Origin: Vreelandella subterranea
Lineage (GTDB): Bacteria; Pseudomonadota; Gammaproteobacteria; Pseudomonadales; Halomonadaceae
Direction of reading: 5' to 3'
DNA: 64,000 nucleotides
NCBI RefSeq assembly: GCF_900111305.1
Contig: NZ_FOGS01000011.1
Location: forward strand, 62,001 to 126,000
Positions 26,286-34,900 of this stretch are shown piece after piece (positions within the stretch are counted from its first letter, which is position 1; the number at the start of each line of letters is the position of its first letter). The notes beneath the pieces are model-generated. The model ran no database searches and was not told the DNA's origin. It saw nothing but the letters and a program-made list of their open reading frames with translations. The translations under genes were made by a program, and so were the position numbers.

Positions 26286-27155
26286 CTAGGCAGGGTGTGC
26301 CTGCTGACGTTGCAGCCACCAATGGTTCAACCATAGCGACGCCGCCATGATGCCCGCGCCGAGCAGTAGCCGAGCCACATCGGCTTCACGGTTCCAGATC
26401 AGCAGGTTGACGACCAGCCCTGCGGGTACCAGCGCATTGTTCATGACCGCAAGCGTCCCTGCATCGACCCGGGTCGCCCCCTGGTTCCAGGCAAAATACC
26501 CCACGCCCGAAGCGACCAGTCCAAGCCAGGCCAACACGCCCCACTGCACGCCGGTTGTTGGCAAGGCGGCGCTATTGCCGAACAGCAGGAAGACCGGCAG
26601 CGCAACCACCATGGCACCGATAAAAAACCAGCCAAATACATTGTGCCAGGGCAAGTCCGCGGGCAGGTCAGCCGCTAGACGCCGGTAGCCTACCTGGCCA
26701 ATGGCAAAACACAGATTGGCCCCCTGAACGACTAAAAAGCCTGCCCAGAAACCACTATCCACCCCATCGTAGCGGATAACCGCCGCGCCCAGCACAGCCA
26801 AGCCAGCGCTTAACAGGTAGATCGGCGTAAACCGTCCAAACAGCAGGTCATCCAGCAGTGCGATATAAATGGGCGTGAAGATAGTAAACAGTAGAACTTC
26901 GGGCACCGACAGCAATATAAATGACTGATAGAAGAAGGTGTACATAATGCCAAGCTGAATGGCGCCCAGCGCCATCAGCGCCAAACGCTGCTTGCCTTTT
27001 AACAGGCTCGGCCGCAGGAACGGCAAGAACACCAGGGCGGCAAGCCCTACCCGGAGGAGGACCGCAAAATAGCTGTCCACCTGGCCCGCCAGATAAACGC
27101 CAATCAGCGAGAAAGAGAACGCCCACAGCGCGGTGACACCGACGAGATACGCCAT
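26286..27155 (-). CDS. EamA/DMT-family transporter (CarD-like)
   Basis: Inner-membrane protein of 289 residues with about ten hydrophobic segments and two EamA repeats, typical of drug/metabolite exporters. The start MAYLVGVTALWAFSFSLIGV and conserved loops resemble the carboxylate/amino acid/amine transporter subgroup. GAGG precedes ATG 27155. The substrate is unknown. It lies between the Pmp3-type gene and nadK on the same strand, with a 113-base gap before nadK. Confidence 0.85.
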   Translation of the reverse strand: MAYLVGVTALWAFSFSLIGVYLAGQVDSYFAVLLRVGLAALVFLPFLRPSLLKGKQRLALMALGAIQLGIMYTFFYQSFILLSVPEVLLFTIFTPIYIALLDDLLFGRFTPIYLLSAGLAVLGAAVIRYDGVDSGFWAGFLVVQGANLCFAIGQVGYRRLAADLPADLPWHNVFGWFFIGAMVVALPVFLLFGNSAALPTTGVQWGVLAWLGLVASGVGYFAWNQGATRVDAGTLAVMNNALVPAGLVVNLLIWNREADVARLLLGAGIMAASLWLNHWWLQRQQAHPA

Positions 27156-27272
27156 TGTAAACCTCAGACATTATAAAAGTTGACATGGATTATACGTAGC
27201 GTTTCGTCAATGCCAATGGCTGGTAGGCAAAAACATCGCTTGAATGTTGACCTGCCTGGGAATTGGGGCGCC

Positions 27273-27794
27273 TTATTGTCGGCGAAGCCAGACAAAAGCA
27301 AAAACGACCCCAGGTAGCCAGACGCATAACGTCAGCAAGGTCGTAATGGCGACGCGTCGCGCGCCCCCATCCGTCAGCGCTACCGCCAATGGAGGGAATA
27401 GCACAGCCAATGCATAGTACGCGGCCTTCACCGATGAAGGCATGTCTGTCAGCGGCGGTGGCTGCGTCGCCGATTCGCCAACGGATGGTTTTTCAGGAGT
27501 GTAATATTCAACGCTTTTATCAACTGCGGGCGTCGCTTCAGCCTTGGTGGACTCGTTAACCTTCGTCTTGCGGTGTGCTTCCTTGTCGATTTTCTGTGTC
27601 AGAGCGTCAGCGTCATGCGCCAGATCATCGTGATAGCGCTCCCACTCTTCCCAATCGTGGGGTGTTCCCACCTTGGGGGGTTGATGCCCGGCTTCACGCG
27701 CACGCTCCCAGGATTTCTCTTCCAGCGTGTTGGGGCGGTCGGCATCACGGTCGAGCGGCACCCCTTTGCGATTCAAATATTCACGTGCGTCCAT
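27273..27794 (-). CDS. Protein with C-terminal YqaE/Pmp3 membrane domain
   Basis: Protein of 173 residues. The first 120 or so are hydrophilic and charged (MDAREYLNRKGVPLDRDADR), with tryptophan-rich stretches. The last 50 (AYYALAVLFPPLAVALTDGG onwards) form the two-helix Pmp3/YqaE domain linked to membrane potential and osmotic stress. A GAGGAAA site precedes ATG 27794. The long soluble extension is unusual, since stand-alone Pmp3 proteins are about 50-60 residues. A salt-related role is attractive in a halophile but is inference. Confidence 0.75.
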   Translation of the reverse strand: MDAREYLNRKGVPLDRDADRPNTLEEKSWERAREAGHQPPKVGTPHDWEEWERYHDDLAHDADALTQKIDKEAHRKTKVNESTKAEATPAVDKSVEYYTPEKPSVGESATQPPPLTDMPSSVKAAYYALAVLFPPLAVALTDGGARRVAITTLLTLCVWLPGVVFAFVWLRRQ

Positions 27795-28017
27795 AATGTT
27801 TCCTCACGCCAAGTCATTGGGGTCTGTTGCGGCCAGCCCCTTGGGTTATTCGACCAGATAAGAATAACAATTGCGACGCCCCCGGCCCTTTACAAGCGCT
27901 TTTAAAGCGTTGAATGCTCCAGCGGGATGATCATCGCATCTGTATGTAAATCTTCTAAAGTGAATGGAGTGACAGGTAACTAAACGTTCGCCATGCTCAT
28001 GCACAAGGAGAACCACA

Positions 28018-28425
28018 ATGTCAAAACCCACGCCTCACACAGTCCGCGATATCATGTCTCGTGACTGTTATCGTGTCTCGCCGGAAATGTCGATCACCAC
28101 GCTGGCCCAGGGGCTCGCACTGCACCGACTGCCGGGGGCGCCGGTGGTCGACCGGCATGACAATCTGATCGGCTTCATCTCAGAGCAGGATGTGTTGGGC
28201 CGCGTTCTCGACAGCGTGTACCATGACGATGAGGCCCCCTTGGTCAAAGAGTTGATGCGCAATGAAGTACTCAGCGTTACTCCAGTAAAAAGCATTACCG
28301 ATCTGGCTCAGGAAATGCTGGGCGCAAAACCCAAAATATATCCGGTGGTTGAACAACGCCGCCTGGTTGGGATTGTCACACGGCGGGATATCCTTGTCGC
28401 CTTGCTCACCATTCGTCGCCACTGA
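28018..28425 (+). CDS. CBS-domain protein
   Basis: Protein of 135 residues made almost only of two CBS repeats (about 8-62 and 75-130), with typical ends such as GAPVVDRHDNLIGFISEQD and IYPVVEQRRLVGIVTRRD. CBS pairs bind adenosine nucleotides and usually regulate other proteins; no catalytic domain is fused here. AAGGAG precedes ATG 28018. It is transcribed divergently from the Pmp3-type gene across 223 bases. Confidence 0.88.
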   Translation: MSKPTPHTVRDIMSRDCYRVSPEMSITTLAQGLALHRLPGAPVVDRHDNLIGFISEQDVLGRVLDSVYHDDEAPLVKELMRNEVLSVTPVKSITDLAQEMLGAKPKIYPVVEQRRLVGIVTRRDILVALLTIRRH

Positions 28426-28481
28426 GGAGGCTGTCGCCGAACATTGCGAACCATGCCGCCTTGACGCCATAAACGTCAGGC

Positions 28482-28510
28482 AAAAAAAACCGCTGCTCAT
28501 GGAGCAGCGG
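28482..28510 (-). terminator. Minus-strand terminator without an obvious gene
   Basis: On the minus strand CCGCTGCTC pairs with GAGCAGCGG over a CAT loop and is followed by eight T residues, a textbook intrinsic terminator. The plus strand lacks a T run. No minus-strand coding gene ends here, so it may end a small RNA. Confidence 0.75.
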
Positions 28511-28556
28511 AAGCAAGGGATCAAAACAATAGCGAGACAACACCATTAGCGACTGC
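28482..28556 (-). ncRNA. Candidate small RNA ending at the orphan terminator
   Basis: Proposed only from the strong minus-strand terminator at 28482-28510 and a weak upstream promoter (TTCAGA, 17-bp spacer, GTATAG, about 28565-28595). The 5' end is a guess. The region between the CBS gene and the next coding gene (28426-28695) holds nothing else recognisable. Confidence 0.2.
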
Positions 28557-28695
28557 TATCACTACGTTGCCTATACTTACTCAGACACGCTTTTCTGAAA
28601 AAGTTCGGCAATCCGCAAAATTTTCGTTTCAAAAAATGTGAGCGGTATAATGACCTGTACCGTCATTTCGCACTCAACCCCAAAGGGAGTACTGC

Positions 28696-29055
28696 ATGGC
28701 ACTTTATCTTTTGGTATTCGGGGTGTGTTTTCTGGTGATTGGCAGTGTCGTCGCCGTGTTGCTGACCTCACGCACGCCAAGGTACCGCACCGAGCCGAAA
28801 GATTTGCTGGCACTTTTTGACAAAGCGCTGGCCAGCCAGGTGAGCGAGACGGAATGGAACGCCCTGATTGGCTACCCCATCCGGCATAACGAGTACCTGG
28901 AAGGCGTGCGGAGGCGGGCATCCCACTTGATGGACCAATATGGGAGGCGCTGGCAACTGGCGCAAGGAAAGCCTCTGCTTAACGCAGAGGGTCAGGCGGA
29001 GCTGAAAGCCCTGCGCGACCATTTGGCAGCCCATACCGAACTCCATGCACATTAA
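28696..29055 (+). CDS. Hypothetical single-span membrane protein
   Basis: Protein of 119 residues. Residues 1-24 (ALYLLVFGVCFLVIGSVVAV) form one N-terminal membrane helix; the rest is a soluble, mostly helical domain with many charged residues. AAGGGAG precedes ATG 28696. I do not recognise the family. It lies 23 bases ahead of the AraC-type regulator on the same strand and could be co-transcribed with it. Confidence 0.7.
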   Translation: MALYLLVFGVCFLVIGSVVAVLLTSRTPRYRTEPKDLLALFDKALASQVSETEWNALIGYPIRHNEYLEGVRRRASHLMDQYGRRWQLAQGKPLLNAEGQAELKALRDHLAAHTELHAH

Positions 29056-29078
29056 CGCAGGTGGCGACGGAGATTCCT

Positions 29079-29903
29079 ATGCCCAGCACGATTCGCCGAA
29101 TTCCTCTGGAAAGCGCCACGCGTCACCACGCTCATGATTTTCATCAAATCGTGATCACTCTGTGCGGTGCCTCGGAGTTTGAGATCGAGGGACTGGGCGG
29201 CCGTGTCAATGCGTTTTCGGGCTGCATCGTGCCCGCGAATCATGAGCATTACTACTCGGGCAGCGGCTACAACCGACAGCTGATTCTGGACCTGCCGGAG
29301 GATGCGCCAGCGCTTACCGGTGAGCAGCGCGAGCTGGTCGCCCTGTTCGATGCGCCGCGTTTTTTTGCCCTCGATGCCTCACTGCGCCACTATCTGGCCT
29401 TCATGGAATGCGAGCTTGGCCAGACCGACTCCCTTGGCCTGCCGCCCTTTCAACATGACCGGCTGGCTGCCACTTTTCTGGGGGCTCTCAAGGGACGCCT
29501 GGGCAATGTCACTGCCCCACCCTCGCGCCTGGATATTCGCCACCTTGACCGTTTTATTCAACAGCATATGGCCGACAATCTGCGTGTCGCCGACCTGGCG
29601 AAACTGGTGTGCCTGAGCGAGGCACATTTTTCGGAACGTTTTCGTCAACAGACAGGGCTCTCTCCCTGGCAATACGTTAAGCGCCAGCGACTCCATGCTG
29701 CCCATCAGCTTGTGGTACAGAGCCAATTGTCGTTGACCGATATTGCGCTGCAAACCGGTTTTGCCAACCAGAGTGCACTATCGCATGCGTTTCGCCGCGG
29801 CTACGGCCTCTCACCCCGCCAGCTTCGTCAATCCCGCAGACTCTCCAGCCCGTTGACTAGCCGTCCAGTTAATCCGTTGGCAGAGCCCGCCAAACTAAAC
29901 TAA
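29079..29903 (+). CDS. AraC-family regulator, likely of proline catabolism
   Basis: Protein of 274 residues: an N-terminal cupin-like sensor (HHAHDFHQIVITLCGASEFE) and a C-terminal double helix-turn-helix (ADLAKLVCLSEAHFSERFRQ, then DIALQTGFANQSALSHAFRR). ATG 29079 has GGAGA upstream; a GTG at 29061 is also in frame. It stands directly before putP and putA. In Pseudomonas aeruginosa an AraC-type activator, PruR, controls putAP, and the putA here lacks its own DNA-binding domain, so a PruR-like role is a reasonable inference. Confidence 0.85.
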   Translation: MPSTIRRIPLESATRHHAHDFHQIVITLCGASEFEIEGLGGRVNAFSGCIVPANHEHYYSGSGYNRQLILDLPEDAPALTGEQRELVALFDAPRFFALDASLRHYLAFMECELGQTDSLGLPPFQHDRLAATFLGALKGRLGNVTAPPSRLDIRHLDRFIQQHMADNLRVADLAKLVCLSEAHFSERFRQQTGLSPWQYVKRQRLHAAHQLVVQSQLSLTDIALQTGFANQSALSHAFRRGYGLSPRQLRQSRRLSSPLTSRPVNPLAEPAKLN

Positions 29904-30135
29904 CGTCTTATAAGTGATCGACTTACCTCGAATCTGACACATTTTCCCGCGGAAATGGCATACACCGACAGCCACTCCGCTCTACATTCGAGCGTTAGCT
30001 CAGGCTTGACGCCCGCCCTGTTACCAATATTACCGTTTTACTGGGCGGAAACGCGCCGTTTCGACGCAGGGCGATGAGCAAGCAGCTCATCATCGACAAA
30101 CCAAAACTCATGAACAGGGAACTCTCTTATGGTCG

Positions 30136-30155
30136 AAAATAATGCTGGGATCACT
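30136..30155 (+). repeat. Direct repeat copy 1 upstream of putP
   Basis: AAAATAATGCTGGGATCACT, preceded by GGTCG. Copy 2 is at 30243-30260 and differs by a two-base deletion. Direct repeats of this size in front of an AraC-regulated gene are candidates for activator binding. Confidence 0.6.
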
Positions 30156-30242
30156 GCTGATAAAGGTGCCATCAACCTGTCTGGCACTATCTATAGCAGG
30201 CGTTCTTTAAGCCCCATGGCATGAATGACAAACGGGTCAATA

Positions 30243-30260
30243 AAAATAATGCGGATCACT
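30243..30260 (+). repeat. Direct repeat copy 2 upstream of putP
   Basis: AAAATAATGCGGATCACT, with GGTC again 4 bases before it. It lies 71 bases ahead of the putP start. Relation to copy 1 at 30136 is clear by eye; function is inferred. Confidence 0.6.
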
Positions 30261-30330
30261 ACCGGGCACTTCCCGGTAACCGCACAAACCGGGCGGAATT
30301 GACGCCGTCCCGAAGAATTGGAGAAGTTAC

Positions 30331-31821
30331 ATGGCTATAGGTGTTTGGATCAGTCTCATCGCGTACTTTGCGCTAATGATCGCCATCGGCGTTTATGCGA
30401 TGCGCAAAGCTACCTCTTCCTCGGAAGATTACATGCTGGGTGGCCGTAACCTCAGCCCCAAAGTGGCCGCCTTGTCGGCTGGCGCGTCAGACATGAGCGG
30501 CTGGCTGCTGCTGGGCTTGCCCGGGGCGATGTTCGTTTCCGGCCTGGGGTCGGCCTGGATAGGTATTGGCCTGCTCGTCGGGGCATTATTCAACTGGATT
30601 CTGGTCGCTCCGCGCCTGCGTGAACAGACGGTTCACTATGGCAATGCGATCACCATTCCGGCTTTCCTGGCGAACCGCTTTCCGACACGGTCGCTTTCCC
30701 TGCGCACGGTGTCTGCCATCGTGATCGTCATCTTCTTTGCGGTCTACACCGCATCGGGCCTGGTGGCTGGCGGCAAGCTGTTCGAAAGCGCGTTTTCCGG
30801 CATTTATAACTTCGGCGACATGAGCAACTACGGCATGGGCGTCATGGTCACCCTGGGCGTGGTATTGATTTACACGGTCGTTGGCGGGTTCCTCGCGGTG
30901 AGCATGACCGACTTTGTGCAAGGCTGCATCATGATGCTGGCACTGGTGATCATGCCCCTCGTCGTTCTCTTTGGCGAAGGGGGTGGCGGTTTCGGCCAGG
31001 CGTCGCAAACCCTGAATGAAGTCGACCCCACGCTGCTGTCCTGGACGTCGGGATTAACCTTTATCGGCTGGCTGTCCGCCGTGACGTGGGGTCTGGGTTA
31101 CTTCGGCCAGCCCCACATCATTGTGCGTTTCATGGCGATCCGGACACTCAAGGATGTCCCGGTGGCACGCAACATTGGTATGGGCTGGATGCTTATCTCA
31201 CTGATCGGCGCCGTTTCCCTGGGCATCTTTGGCCGCGCCTATGCGGTCCGTAATGGCATGGACATCCAGGATCCAGAAACCATCTTTATCGTCCTGGCGG
31301 ATCTGCTGTTCCATCCGTTGATTACCGGCTTCCTCTATGCGGCACTGCTTGCAGCAGTGATGAGTACCGTTTCCAGCCAATTGCTGGTGGCGTCTTCATC
31401 ACTGACGGAGGACTTCTATCGCCTGTACCTGCACAAGAAAGCCTCGGAGCAGCAGTGTGTCGCCGTCGGCCGTGTCTGCGTGGTCCTGGTGGGCATCGTG
31501 GCCGCGATTATTGCTTCTGACGAAAACTCCCAGGTGCTGGGGCTGGTCAGTAACGCCTGGGCAGGCTTCGGTGCGGCCTTTGGTCCGCTGATCATCCTGT
31601 CACTGATGTGGTCACGCACCAACGGCAATGGTGCCATCGCTGGCATGGTCGTGGGTGCCGTCACTGTCATGGCCTGGATTTCACTGGGTTGGAACGCTGA
31701 GTTCATGGGCGGCCCCGGTGTGTACGAAATTATTCCAGGCTTCATCGCGTCCTTCATTGCCATCATGGTCGTGAGTAGCGCGACGGCCGATGCCGGTGAA
31801 TATCAGCATATTACCCGCTAG
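30331..31821 (+). CDS. putP: Sodium/proline symporter
   Basis: Inner-membrane transporter of 496 residues in the sodium:solute symporter family, with about 12-13 hydrophobic segments. The early motif YMLGGRNLSPKVAALSAGAS and SDMSGWLLLGLPGA carry conserved Na+ and proline binding residues. TTGGAGAAG precedes ATG 30331. It imports proline for the PutA enzyme encoded next and, in a halophile, also for osmoprotection. It has its own terminator, so putA is probably transcribed separately. Confidence 0.95.
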   Translation: MAIGVWISLIAYFALMIAIGVYAMRKATSSSEDYMLGGRNLSPKVAALSAGASDMSGWLLLGLPGAMFVSGLGSAWIGIGLLVGALFNWILVAPRLREQTVHYGNAITIPAFLANRFPTRSLSLRTVSAIVIVIFFAVYTASGLVAGGKLFESAFSGIYNFGDMSNYGMGVMVTLGVVLIYTVVGGFLAVSMTDFVQGCIMMLALVIMPLVVLFGEGGGGFGQASQTLNEVDPTLLSWTSGLTFIGWLSAVTWGLGYFGQPHIIVRFMAIRTLKDVPVARNIGMGWMLISLIGAVSLGIFGRAYAVRNGMDIQDPETIFIVLADLLFHPLITGFLYAALLAAVMSTVSSQLLVASSSLTEDFYRLYLHKKASEQQCVAVGRVCVVLVGIVAAIIASDENSQVLGLVSNAWAGFGAAFGPLIILSLMWSRTNGNGAIAGMVVGAVTVMAWISLGWNAEFMGGPGVYEIIPGFIASFIAIMVVSSATADAGEYQHITR

Positions 31822-31852
31822 CAAGAGCGCGCAGGATACATTCAACGTATCA

Positions 31853-31894
31853 AGAGGGCTCCCCCAGGAGCCCTCTGTTGGTTTGATCTTTTGT
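31853..31894 (+). terminator. Probable terminator after putP
   Basis: Stem AGAGGGCTCC / GGAGCCCTCT with a four-base loop is followed by a T-rich but interrupted tail ending in TTTT. It lies 31 bases past the putP stop. Confidence 0.65.
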
Positions 31895-31969
31895 GTTTGC
31901 TGCCAAAAGACCGACTAAACCCTAACCGACGCAGTAACGTTACGTGTCGGCTAGCAAGGAGAGACCCCT

Positions 31970-34900
31970 ATGAACGAAGCCAACCCTCATCTGCAGAGCG
32001 ACGTGAGTGATCTGCGCTCACGCATTCGCAACAATTACGATGCCAATGAGGCAGATGTACTGCACGGGCTTATCGAGCGTATCAAGCTGTCGGAGGATGA
32101 CCGCAAGCAAGTCGCCGACGTTGGTGCCAACTACGTAGCGCGTGTGCGTAAGGAAAGGTCGCCCTCGATGATGGAGGCGTTCCTGGCCGAGTACGGGCTC
32201 TCGACCACCGAGGGCGTTGGCCTGATGTGCCTGGCAGAGGCGTTGCTGCGCGTGCCCGATGCGGAAACCATCGACGACCTGATCCATGACAAGATCGAGC
32301 CCTCCGACTGGGGCGCCCACCTTGGCAAGTCCTCGTCATCAATGGTCAATGCCTCGACCTGGGCACTGCTGCTAACCGGCAAGGTGCTGGAAGAGGACCC
32401 CAAAGGGCCCACTCGAGCGCTGCGCGGCCTGGTGCGCCGTATGGGCGAACCGGTGGTTCGCAAGGCAGTTGGCCAGTCGATGAAGATTCTCGGCCGTCAG
32501 TTCGTGCTCGGCCAGACCATCGAAGAAGGCATGAAGAATGCCCGCGAGCTTGAGAAACAGGGCTACACCTACTCCTACGACATGCTGGGGGAAGCGGCGC
32601 GCACCGATGAAGATGCCGTCCGCTATCACCAGGCGTATGCCAAGGCGATCTCGGCCATCGCCGAACAGGCCAAGGGCGACGTGCGCGGCAGCCCCGGCAT
32701 CTCAGTAAAACTCTCGGCGCTGCATCCGCGCTATGAATACACCCACCGTGACACGGTGATGGCAGAGCTATTACCCCGAGCCAAAGAGCTGGTGCAGCAG
32801 GCAGCCAAGGCCAATATCGGTTTCAATATCGATGCCGAAGAGCAGGACCGGCTGGATCTCTCCCTCGACGTGATCGAGGCGCTAATGGCCGACCCCAGCC
32901 TGGACGGTTGGGATGGTTTCGGGGTGGTCGTGCAAGCCTACGGGCGCCGCGCCGCGCCGATGATCGAGACGCTCTACGAACTCGCCGAGCGCTTCGATCG
33001 CAAAATCATGGTCCGCCTGGTGAAAGGCGCTTACTGGGATACCGAGATCAAGCTCTCCCAGGAGATGGGCGTCAAGACCTTCCCGGTCTTCACCCGCAAG
33101 GTCAACACCGATGTCAGCTACATGGCCTGCGCCCAGATGCTGCTCGACCGGCGTGATCGCATCTATCCGCAGTTCGCCACCCACAATGCCCACACCTGCG
33201 CTGCCGTTGTCGAGATGGCGGGCGACGACAAGGACAGCTACGAGTTTCAGCGCCTGCATGGCATGGGCGAGTCGCTGCACCACATCGTCAAGGAATCGGA
33301 AGGCACTCATTGCCGCATTTACGCCCCGGTTGGTGCGCACCGCGACCTGCTAGCCTATCTGGTTCGCCGCCTGCTGGAGAACGGCGCCAACTCCTCGTTC
33401 GTCAACCAGGTAGTGGATAGCTCGATTCCGCCAAGCGAGGTCTCGAAGGATCCCATTGAAGGCTTTAAGCAGCTCGGCAACGACGTTTCAAGCCCCCTGA
33501 TCCGCCAGCCCGGCGAGCTGTTCGAGCCTGAGCGCAAGAACTCCAAGGGCTACCGCATCAACGAGCCCGCTTCGATCCTGCCGCTGCTCGATGCGCGGGA
33601 AACCTTTGCCGACGCCACCTGGACCGCAGGCCCCATGCTGGTAGGCAACCCGGCTCCCAAGGGCCCGGCGCGTGATGCGGTCTCCCCCGCCGACGGCTCT
33701 CGGGTAATCGGCAAAGTGCATGAAGCCACCCCGGAAGAGGTCGCTACTGCCCTCGACGCCGCCGAGGAAGGCTTCAAAGAGTGGTCGGCGCGCCCTGTGG
33801 CAGAACGCGCCGCGGTACTGCGCCGCACTGCCGACCTCTACGAAAAACACATCGCCGAACTGACCGTAATCACCACCCGCGAAGCGGGCAAGATGATGTT
33901 CGACGGTATCGCCGAAGTGCGTGAGGCAGTGGACTTCCTGCGCTACTACGCCAACGAAGGCGAGCGGCTTGAAGCGGAAGAGCCGGGCAGCGCCCGCGGT
34001 ATCTTCGTCTGCATCAGCCCGTGGAACTTCCCCCTGGCCATCACCACCGGGCAGATCGCGGCCGCCCTGGTGGCCGGTAACGCGGTACTCGCCAAGCCCG
34101 CCGAGCAGACGCCCCTGATCGCGGCCCGTGCCGTCGAGTTGATGCGCGAAGCCGGTTTGCCCGAAGCGGCGCTGCAGCTGCTACCGGGCGATGGCCCGAC
34201 GGTAGGTGGCCCGTTGACCAGCGATCCGCGTATTGCCGGTGTCTGCTTTACCGGCTCGACCCCGGTGGCACAGATCATCCACAAGGCGCTGACCGAGAAC
34301 GCGGGGCCTGATGCCGTGCTGATCGCCGAAACCGGCGGGCTCAACTCCATGATCGTCGACTCCACGGCGCTCACCGAGCAAGCGGTGCGCGATATCCTGA
34401 TCTCCTCCTTCCAGTCGGCCGGTCAGCGCTGTTCCGCGCTGCGCATGCTGTATGTCCAGGAAGAGGCCCGGGACCGGTTGCTCAACATGCTCTACGGTGC
34501 CATGGACGCGCTGACCATCGGCGATCCCTGGAATACCGATACCGACGTATCGCCGGTGATTGATGCCGATGCCCAACAGGAAATCAGCGATTATGTGGCG
34601 GCGCAGGAGAAGGCTGGCAAGGTGCTGAAGAAGCTTTCAGCGCCGGAGACCGGCACCTTCGTTACCCCGGCGGTGATCGATGTTGGCGGCATCGAGGATC
34701 TCGAACGTGAAATCTTTGGCCCGGTGTTGCACGTGGCCACCTTCAAGGCGCGGGATATCGACAAGGTGGTCGACGACATCAACGGCAAGGGCTACGGGCT
34801 GACCTTCGGCCTGCATACCCGTATCGATGACCGCGTGCAGCAGATCGTCGAGCGCATTCATGTCGGCAACGTCTACGTCAACCGCAACCAGATCGGTGCC

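Larger units (their letters stand above)
29904..30330 (+). other. Long putP leader region with direct repeats
   Basis: A 427-base stretch without a gene. It holds a TTTCC-CGC-GGAAA inverted repeat (29943-29955), a GAAACG-CGC-CGTTTC inverted repeat (30048-30062) and two near-identical direct repeats (30136-30155 and 30243-30260). It is probably a complex promoter or leader of putP; no small open reading frame with a good ribosome site was apparent. Confidence 0.5.

Noticed and set aside
28577-28921. A 114-codon minus-strand frame upstream of the orphan terminator
   Set aside because: Most of it is antisense to the 28696 gene, no ribosome site is seen and the peptide has no family character.
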